Origin: Hyphomicrobiales bacterium
GTDB lineage: Bacteria > Pseudomonadota > Alphaproteobacteria > Rhizobiales > Rhizobiaceae
Assembly: GCA_900473745.1 (NCBI GenBank)
Contig: UCMW01000004.1
Location: 496,001 to 560,000, forward strand
Length of the DNA stretch: 64,000 nt
Direction of reading: 5' to 3'
Shown in pieces: positions 59,201-64,000 of the stretch. The stretch's first letter is position 1. Every line of letters begins with the position of its first letter. The notes beneath the pieces are model-generated. The model made no database searches and was not told the DNA's origin. It worked only from the letters and a program-made list of their open reading frames with translations. A program made the translations under genes and the position numbers.

Positions 59201-59377
59201 TTCGATCCGGCCGCGTTCGCTGAGTGCAGTCTGCCTGTCGATCATCAGCCCCGCGGAGACGATCACGATACTCAGCAAGGCGCCTCCGATCAGCCAGAGC
59301 ATGCCGTTGCCCCATCTGCTCGCGGCACGCGGGTCCCTCGTCAAGTCGCGCAAGTGTAAGTATCCCCTGATCACCAA
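56300..59377 (-). CDS. Membrane-bound GGDEF-EAL cyclic di-GMP enzyme with PAS-like sensors
   Basis: 1025 residues. TM1 (about 25-46) and TM2 (about 252-272) flank a periplasmic sensor rich in charged residues. Two PAS-like modules follow (about 295-410 and 440-570, each ending GIVCDVTTDTLV or GIAFDVTADALL). The GGDEF domain is intact (RIGGDEF near 672-678) with NDTLGHAAGD-type flanks. The EAL domain has GAEALIRWRHP, ELVESIFLD, DDFGTGHTSI and EGVETQEHA, so both cyclase and phosphodiesterase sites look complete. Net activity and signal are unknown. It is monocistronic. Confidence 0.93.
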   Translation of the reverse strand: MVIRGYLHLRDLTRDPRAASRWGNGMLWLIGGALLSIVIVSAGLMIDRQTALSERGRIEHTVLDRLRHVKSEIETQILRDTDLALAMADDIADDSMISPSEVNRTIARTLKDQSHIRSIRFEPLNDPGRMAFTPTLTQNERMFVIDVPVPPMPWQTQKGWISLIVAIDGDRFFTHHGLLSDDELVEHEEHEHTKLAVTLPSIKGGDLVFGDPTTFDDKPVTLAAKEGGLEFQIYGVPADGWDGAMNRLLPSRLLVLAGVVAMMISVLLAVFLLSERNHNIARLRAREQRLLELSQRFQLALETSNIGIWEVDATSHALIWDSRSAGLHGLPASLVDDEDRLADWFACLHADDIGKGEQLYFDCVVAATADHWDISYRVPLSDQSFRYLRSVGARTHDGSITGIVCDVTTDTLVTQSLSKAKENSDIKNAELELALEELSSREHQLAEASQRLDLALGSYNCGTWEGDPVTKTAIWDERMHQLYGVPFTDKAVTEHVWLSRLHPDERGEIQLATKRAATLDQIINTTQRVVLQNGEMRYIRSVGQPHVGRDGKKKLIGIAFDVTADALLAEQLRNAKAEADMRNIELELAKNRIEFNALHDPLTSLANRRKLDLELDALGRSGDRQATRFAILHLDLDRFKEINDTLGHAAGDAMLVHASRILMKHVPRGDLVARIGGDEFVVLARRQTTVEELATLANKIIEEMRQPLDFEGFDCRCGVSIGIAQAQGPAPDARKILINADIALYQAKEKGRNCYEFFTPDLQANIVAKKRMADDILAGFDRDEFVVYYQPQFEASSMQLCGAEALIRWRHPDRGILASGNFLKVAEDLNVMARIDELVLQTALKDQMRWTALGMQVPRISVNVSSKRLHDDHLIDQLKGLAISPGSICFELVESIFLDESDTLASDNIDKIKSLGIDIEIDDFGTGHTSIVSLLKLKPKRLKIDRQLVLPVTVQPQERSLVRNIVEIARSLGIETVAEGVETQEHAGILRQLGCDYLQGYAFAKPLSFEDFTRFVDRLPQRKAS

Positions 59378-59639
59378 TTCGGCTAAGTCTATGGGCTGCC
59401 GGTTAATTTAGGATTTCGGGAGACGTAGGCATTTCGACTAGCCTTACTCTTGAGCGAATGAAGGCTTTGCGCGAAATACCACCGAAAACGGTCAGGATAA
59501 CCTGTTCACGCGGCTTGATCCTGCCCGCCGTTCGGGTCCACACTCTCATCGAATTGTCATCATCGCGGGCGAATTCCGCCACATTCGGGAGGCTAGTTTG
59601 CAGAGGTTGTCAGCAGTGATTTTGTCCAGGGTGGTTCAG

Positions 59640-59900
59640 ATGCGTGTCGTGATATCTTTGCTTCTTGCAACGGCAAGCTTCCTGTCTCCGGTCGCAGTCC
59701 TCGCCGGCAGTGCCGACGTCGAAGCGACCATCCAGGATGTGAACATCGATGGCATGAGCCTGGTGCTCGACGATGGCAAGACCTATGCGGTTCCTGCCGA
59801 GTTCAACTTCGAGGGCCTCGAGCCCGGCCAGAAGGTCATCGTCTTCTACACGGAAGTGGACGGCAAGCGCGTCGTCGACGATCTGGAAGTCTTGCAGTGA
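59640..59900 (+). CDS. DUF1344 small exported protein
   Basis: 86 residues. A signal peptide (MRVVISLLLATASFLSPVAV, cut near LAGSADV) precedes a compact beta domain: VEATIQDVNIDGMSLVLDDG, then KTYAVPAEFNFEGLEPGQKV. This is the DUF1344 pattern, with a regular strand-turn-strand layout. Function unknown. The ATG at 59640 is chosen as the signal-peptide start. Confidence 0.82.
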   Translation: MRVVISLLLATASFLSPVAVLAGSADVEATIQDVNIDGMSLVLDDGKTYAVPAEFNFEGLEPGQKVIVFYTEVDGKRVVDDLEVLQ

Positions 59901-59943
59901 TGGAAAAACAGGGCCGCCTGCATGGGGTGGCTCGGTTTGGTGG

Positions 59944-60534
59944 TCAGAGCCAGCCGATCGACTTCTGATCGCGATCGATCTTGAGGATCCTGTCCTGCGG
60001 AATGTTCATCTCGCAGGCCTCGTCTTCGCTGACCTCGCCAATCAGGCGGAAGCAGCTTCGGATAACCCCGCCATGGCTGACGCAGACGGTCGGCCGTTCG
60101 ACCGACTTCAGCCACGCACCAATCCGCCAGGACAGGATTTCATAACTCTCGGCGTCGTCGCCGGGGGGAATGAAGCCCCATTTCTGTCTTGCTCTCTCTT
60201 CAACCCTCTCCGGCGAGACTTGAGCGAGTTCCGGCAGGGTCGAGCCTTCCCAGTCGCCGAACGAAAGCTCTTTCAGCCGCTCGTCGATCCTGTAGTCACC
60301 GGGGGGAAGGCCCATGGCCGCCCTGACACGCTCCATGGTGTCGCGGGTGCGCCCGAGCGGCGAGCTCACAAAATCGAAATTCCTTGCGCTGGCGCCGAGG
60401 ATTTGCGCGAGCTTCTGTCCATTCTCCGTGGCCTGCCGGCGGCCGATGTCGTTGAGGCCGATATCCTTCTGCCCCTGCATGCGACCTTCGGCGTTCCAGT
60501 CGGTCTGGCCGTGACGGATCATGTAGATGAGCAC
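59944..60534 (-). CDS. Histidine phosphatase (phosphoglycerate mutase-like)
   Basis: 196 residues. Catalytic RHG triad MIRHGQTDWN (H8), second His in VCVSHGGVIR, and acid in LKELSFGDWEG. Family members include cofactor-dependent phosphoglycerate mutase, CobC and broad acid phosphatases; the length and lack of extra domains favour a general phosphatase. It ends the fabI operon strand, 16 bases after fabI. Confidence 0.9.
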   Translation of the reverse strand: MLIYMIRHGQTDWNAEGRMQGQKDIGLNDIGRRQATENGQKLAQILGASARNFDFVSSPLGRTRDTMERVRAAMGLPPGDYRIDERLKELSFGDWEGSTLPELAQVSPERVEERARQKWGFIPPGDDAESYEILSWRIGAWLKSVERPTVCVSHGGVIRSCFRLIGEVSEDEACEMNIPQDRILKIDRDQKSIGWL

Positions 60535-60550
60535 GACGCAGTCTCCGATG

Positions 60551-61369
60551 TCAGTCCTTGCCGAGCACGATGTCGGGCGCGTCCACCGACTTCATGCCGA
60601 CGGTGTGATAGCCGCAATCGACGTGATGCACTTCGCCCGAAACGCCTGTCGACAGGTCCGACAGCAGGTACATGCCCGATTGGCCGACCTCGTCGGTGGT
60701 GACATTGCGCTTCAGCGGCGAGTGATACTCGTTCCACTTCAGAATATAGCGGAAGTCGCCGATGCCGGATGCGGCGAGCGTCTTGATCGGACCGGCCGAG
60801 ATCGCGTTGACGCGGATGCCGCGCCCGCCCATGTCGACGGCGAGGTAACGCACGGAGGCCTCGAGGGCTGCCTTGGCGACGCCCATGACGTTGTAATGCG
60901 GCATGACTTTCTCGGCGCCGTAATAGGTGAGCGTCAGAAGCGAGCCGCCATCGTTCATGATCTTCTCGGCGCGGGCGGCAACGGCGGTGAAGGAATAGAC
61001 GGAGATGTCCATCGTGCGGGCAAAGTTGTCGCGGCTCGTCTCGATATAGCGTCCGGTCAGCTCGTCCTTGTCGGAGAAGGCAATCGCATGCACGACGAAG
61101 TCAATCTTGCCCCAATGCGTCTCAAGATTGCTGAAGACGGCATCGATGCTGTCGAGATTGGTTACGTCGCAGTCGCCGGCGAGGAAGGCATCCAGTTCCT
61201 TGGCGAGGGGCTCGACCCGCTTCTTCAGCGCGTCCCCCTGCCAGGTGAGGGCAATCTCGGCACCCTGGTCGCGACAGGCCTTTGCAATGCCCCAGGCGAT
61301 GGAGCGATTGTTGGCGACACCCATGATGACGCCGCGCTTGCCTGCCATGAGGCCGGAACCTTGAACCAT
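60551..61369 (-). CDS. fabI: Enoyl-ACP reductase (NADH)
   Basis: 272 residues of the SDR fold; last reduction in each fatty-acid elongation round. The cofactor loop is GVANNRSIAWGIAK. Catalytic residues match FabI: Y149, Y159 and K166 in LTYYGAEKVMPHYNVMGVAK. At the site equivalent to E. coli Gly93 the sequence reads HAIAFSD, with Ala (A97) instead of Gly; substitutions there reduce triclosan binding in E. coli. Start at 61369; a later Met (MAGKRGVIMG) would be too short. Confidence 0.95.
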   Translation of the reverse strand: MVQGSGLMAGKRGVIMGVANNRSIAWGIAKACRDQGAEIALTWQGDALKKRVEPLAKELDAFLAGDCDVTNLDSIDAVFSNLETHWGKIDFVVHAIAFSDKDELTGRYIETSRDNFARTMDISVYSFTAVAARAEKIMNDGGSLLTLTYYGAEKVMPHYNVMGVAKAALEASVRYLAVDMGGRGIRVNAISAGPIKTLAASGIGDFRYILKWNEYHSPLKRNVTTDEVGQSGMYLLSDLSTGVSGEVHHVDCGYHTVGMKSVDAPDIVLGKD

Positions 61370-61622
61370 ATCGGGACCCTCTTATTCTTTCGTTGCTGGA
61401 GCCTATGGCATAGGCTGTACCAGCGTTCAAGATTGCAGCCCGACATCAGCGCACGCTTGCCCCGACAAATCGAGTCGGCATCGGAAATCCTTCAATTGTC
61501 GGATTAAACTGCCGCCTTGGCTTCCACGATCTGTGCTGGTGGACGCTACGCGACCCGTCTTTGCGGCGGGTGTCACAACAGTGCCCGAAGGCACTCGGAC
61601 ATGCTATCTGAGGAGCCAAGCC

Positions 61623-62930
61623 TCAGATATAGAGCCCTTCGCGCATCAGGCGCATGAGGTCGGTCACCTTCTCGTCCGGCTTTTCCCAGAGCATGACCCG
61701 CAATTCCACGACGAGCGCGCCGCGGCCGCCATCGCCATTGGGCAGGCCGAGGTCTTCGATGCGGATCATCTGATCGGAGTTGGACCAGGCGGGAACGCTG
61801 ACGGGCACCATCGTGCCATCAGGTCCTTCGACCTGCGTCTCGCAGCCGAGCACGGCATTTTCCAACGTAATCGGCAGAACGGTCCGGATGTCGAACTGGT
61901 CGACAATGAAACGTTCGGCGCGGAGCACCTTGATGGTCACCGCTATGTCACCGCGTTGCAGCCCCTGGAACTTCAGCCCCTGGTTCTTCAGGCGCACGAC
62001 ATGGCCCTCGGTCACGCCGTCCAGCGGTACGCGCACTTCGCGACCGTCATTCAGCGTGATCGGCACGGATTTCTGTTCGAGAAGATCGGAGATCGCGACC
62101 ACGGCCTCGGCGAAGATATCTGGCGCCTTTTCCGGCAGCGGAGGCGGCGCGCCCCGCAGGCGCCGCACCAGCGAGCTCAAGAGTTCGATTGGCGCCAGCA
62201 GGGGAGAAGCGGCCGGCTTCAGGGGCATGCCCTCTGCGAGTTCGGCGGCCTCCTGTTCCCGACGCAGGCTCTCGGCGGCAGCCGCAGCTTCCGGGCTGTC
62301 GCCGAAGATTCGCGATGCAGCTTCTTCGGGGCCGGATGCAGTCCCACCGACAGATGCCGTCGGACCGTTGGGCGTGCCGGCCGTCGAGCCGCCGGTGGCA
62401 CCGCCGTTCGAAGCACGGGACGTCGCCTTGTCCGCACCGGCTCCAGCCGCAGCGGCGTCTGCCGGTTCGTCCTTCACACCCGCGCTGGCGTGAGGCTGAG
62501 CCTGAGCCTGCGCCTTGGCTTTGGCGTCTGCAGCCTGTTCCTTCGCGGCCTTCATCTTTGCAGCCTGGGCGGCGTCTGCCTTGGCCTTCTCCGCCTCTGC
62601 GCGCGCCAGTTCTTCCAGAACTCGCTCGGCATTCGCCTTTGCCTGCTTGGCCTTTTCGGCAGCCTCTCGGGCCGCGTTGCGTTGCTGCATGATCGTCTGT
62701 TCGCGTTCCAAGGCTTCGACCTTCATGCGTTGTTGGTCATACCGGCTACGTTTGGCCGGATCCTTCAGCACTTCATAGGCACGGCCCATTTCTGCAAAGC
62801 GGTTATGCGCATGCGGGTCGTCCCGGTTCTGGTCCGGGTGCACGGATTTCGCCTTCGTGCGCCACGCCGCCTTGATCTCGTCTGCGCCGGCATCGCGCTT
62901 CACGCCGAGTATCGAATAGAAATCACGCAT
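61623..62930 (-). CDS. DnaJ-domain protein with long Ala-rich linker
   Basis: 435 residues. The J domain (1-65, MRDFYSILGVKRDAG, HPD at 31-33) stimulates an Hsp70. Then comes a coiled, Ala/Lys/Glu-rich stretch to about 130, a low-complexity Gly/Ala/Ser linker to about 210, and a C-terminal beta domain from about 260 (VPITLNDGREVRVPLDGVTE ... GLKFQGLQRGDIAVTIKVL) like the peptide-binding region of CbpA-type DnaJ proteins. No zinc-finger region is present, so it is a type II/III DnaJ. ATG 62930 fits family starts; a GTG 15 bases earlier with a ribosome site is possible. Confidence 0.9.
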   Translation of the reverse strand: MRDFYSILGVKRDAGADEIKAAWRTKAKSVHPDQNRDDPHAHNRFAEMGRAYEVLKDPAKRSRYDQQRMKVEALEREQTIMQQRNAAREAAEKAKQAKANAERVLEELARAEAEKAKADAAQAAKMKAAKEQAADAKAKAQAQAQPHASAGVKDEPADAAAAGAGADKATSRASNGGATGGSTAGTPNGPTASVGGTASGPEEAASRIFGDSPEAAAAAESLRREQEAAELAEGMPLKPAASPLLAPIELLSSLVRRLRGAPPPLPEKAPDIFAEAVVAISDLLEQKSVPITLNDGREVRVPLDGVTEGHVVRLKNQGLKFQGLQRGDIAVTIKVLRAERFIVDQFDIRTVLPITLENAVLGCETQVEGPDGTMVPVSVPAWSNSDQMIRIEDLGLPNGDGGRGALVVELRVMLWEKPDEKVTDLMRLMREGLYI

Positions 62931-63154
62931 CGAGGACACCAACACACCTCATGCAGCAGGACCCGCTCATGGCGCCCCGTCCGCGAAACTCTTATGCCGT
63001 CCCGCCGCATTCATGCGGGTACGGGATCTACAATCTCGGAAAGCGTTGCACGGGAACTGCTAATCGAACGTTACGCAGCACGTTGAGGTGAAGGCCTATT
63101 TCTTCCGGTTTGCTTAAGCAATTCTTTCGAATGCGACCGAAATCGACCCGGCCT

Positions 63155-63565
63155 TTACGATTGGCGGTCGAAATTCATCAGCTGCCAATTGCCGGTGCCC
63201 GCCGTGCAGGTCTTGCCCGAGAAATAGGCGATGCCTTCATAGGAATGGCGGGTGGTCGAGAAGTTGCGGCAGATCACGCCATTGCCCTTCTCTTCCTGGA
63301 TCGCCGTCACCACGCCGGCGCTACCGGTCGTCGCATTGGCCCAGGGAAGCGGCTTGCCTTCCGTCTTGGACAGATCGGCGGATGACACCGCACTCTGCAC
63401 GGTCAGTTCGTCGGAATGGCTGGTCGGATTGCCGGTCTTGGTGACGGTTGCCGTGGAAATCGAACTGTCGACGGTGTCGGAGCCGAACAAGTCCATGCTG
63501 CCACCGAAGCATCCGCTGAGCGGAAGTGTCGCAGCGATGACCAGGAAGATCGAGCTTCTACGCAT
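63155..63565 (-). CDS. RT0821/Lpp0805-type surface lipoprotein
   Basis: 136 residues. Lipobox LPLSGC (Cys19) ends a lipoprotein signal (MRRSSIFLVIAATLPLSGC). The C-terminal domain, PWANATTGSAGVVTAIQEEK then NGVICRNFSTTRHSYEGIAY and TCTAGTGNWQLMNF, fits the 17-kDa surface antigen family of alphaproteobacteria. Role unknown. AAAGGG lies before the ATG; an upstream open extension lacks a ribosome site. It is divergent from pdxH. Confidence 0.87.
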   Translation of the reverse strand: MRRSSIFLVIAATLPLSGCFGGSMDLFGSDTVDSSISTATVTKTGNPTSHSDELTVQSAVSSADLSKTEGKPLPWANATTGSAGVVTAIQEEKGNGVICRNFSTTRHSYEGIAYFSGKTCTAGTGNWQLMNFDRQS

Positions 63566-63675
63566 GCACCAACCCTTTGTACGCTCGACCGACTTTGCTA
63601 TGTCTTTGAAGGGGCCTACGATCCAGTGCTTCGTCATCGGCGGCCAATATGCATATCGGGAGCATTTTACACAAT

Positions 63676-64000
63676 ATGTCAGATATCGGGTTAACAACTG
63701 GTGACTTCACGGAAGAGAGCGAGCCCTTTGCCCTCTTCGCGACCTGGCTGAAGAACGCCGAAGCCTCGGAGATCAACGATCCCAATGCGGTGGCGCTCGC
63801 CACCGTGGATGCGGATGGCCTGCCGAATGTGCGTATGGTGCTGCTCAAGGGGTTCGACGTCAGGGGATTTGTCTTCTACACGAATTTCGAGAGCCAGAAG
63901 GGACAGGAAATTCTCGGCCAGAAAAAGGCAGCCATGTGTTTTCACTGGAAATCGCTGCGCCGTCAGATCCGCGTCAGGGGTGAGGTCGAAGTCGTCTCCG
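63676..64000 (+). CDS. pdxH: Pyridoxamine 5'-phosphate oxidase, N-terminal part
   Basis: Only the first 108 codons lie in the window. They show the PdxH pattern: [39 protein letters not shown] and [18 protein letters not shown], the FMN-binding block. The enzyme oxidises pyridoxine/pyridoxamine phosphate to pyridoxal phosphate. It fits the MEP product supply for vitamin B6 (dxs) elsewhere in the window. The C-terminus is beyond the right edge. Confidence 0.93.
   Translation, partial: MSDIGLTTGDFTEESEPFALFATWLKNAEASEINDPNAVALATVDADGLPNVRMVLLKGFDVRGFVFYTNFESQKGQEILGQKKAAMCFHWKSLRRQIRVRGEVEVVS

Noticed and set aside
1..64000. CRISPR array, tRNA or rRNA genes, insertion sequence, prophage
   Set aside because: No regularly spaced direct repeats, no cloverleaf-like conserved tRNA boxes, no rRNA segments, no transposase or integrase coding region were seen.

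Overview
The window looks like chromosomal DNA of a member of the Rhizobiaceae (Rhizobium/Agrobacterium/Ensifer relatives). It is GC-rich with dense genes on both strands. It carries rhizobial signatures: a BA14K protein, a DUF1217 flagellar-type repeat protein, a single-domain ModE, an alpha-r14-type small RNA, a RibB with a degenerate RibA half, bioMNY, and minCDE. I see no rRNA, tRNA, CRISPR array, transposase or prophage. The species cannot be named from the sequence alone.

Layout. 1-9.8 kb: an edge-truncated gene, oligopeptidase B, an AT-rich HEPN-like gene wedged behind a branched-chain aminotransferase gene, an MipA/OmpV porin-like protein, ubiA, and a six-repeat DUF1217 protein. 9.8-15.4 kb: modABC behind a palindromic Mo-box, facing a sua5 - FAD oxidase - modE operon on the other strand. 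15.5-17.3 kb: a degenerate GGDEF protein and an unknown gene. 17.5-20.2 kb: a cobalamin riboswitch followed by a Rieske demethylase and its reductase (gbcAB-like). 20.4-25 kb: BA14K protein, minCDE, and a Tat-exported PhoX phosphatase. 25.4-29.2 kb: acyl-CoA dehydrogenase, a mosaic repeat, enoyl-CoA hydratase and an APH-type kinase. 29.4-34.6 kb: a chemoreceptor, a small secreted protein, an alpha/beta hydrolase and an animal-type haem peroxidase. 34.8-41.4 kb: two RNA methyltransferases, the small RNA, a thioesterase, an HDAC-family deacetylase, xseB, terC and a pirin.

41.4-53.9 kb: dxs, a tacAT toxin-antitoxin pair whose toxin is frameshifted, an MFS transporter, YkgJ, sodB, two small stress-type proteins, bioYNM, a YcaQ-type glycosylase, a GNAT, a Xre-RES toxin-antitoxin pair with a long operator, and an orphan flagellin. 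53.9-64 kb: ribB(A), aroC, a large GGDEF-EAL protein, DUF1344, histidine phosphatase, fabI, a DnaJ-domain protein, a lipoprotein, and the start of pdxH.

How parts work together. Molybdate uptake (modABC) is probably repressed by the ModE encoded opposite it, through the palindrome just before modA. The gbcAB-like pair should form an oxygen-dependent N-demethylase with its electron-transfer partner, and its leader suggests control by vitamin B12. MinCDE places the division site. BioYNM imports biotin. Two toxin-antitoxin cassettes and the AT-rich HEPN-like gene are the most obvious accessory insertions. The most notable observations are the B12 riboswitch on a demethylase operon, the anti-Shine-Dalgarno small RNA, the HEPN-like islet and the broken tacT.
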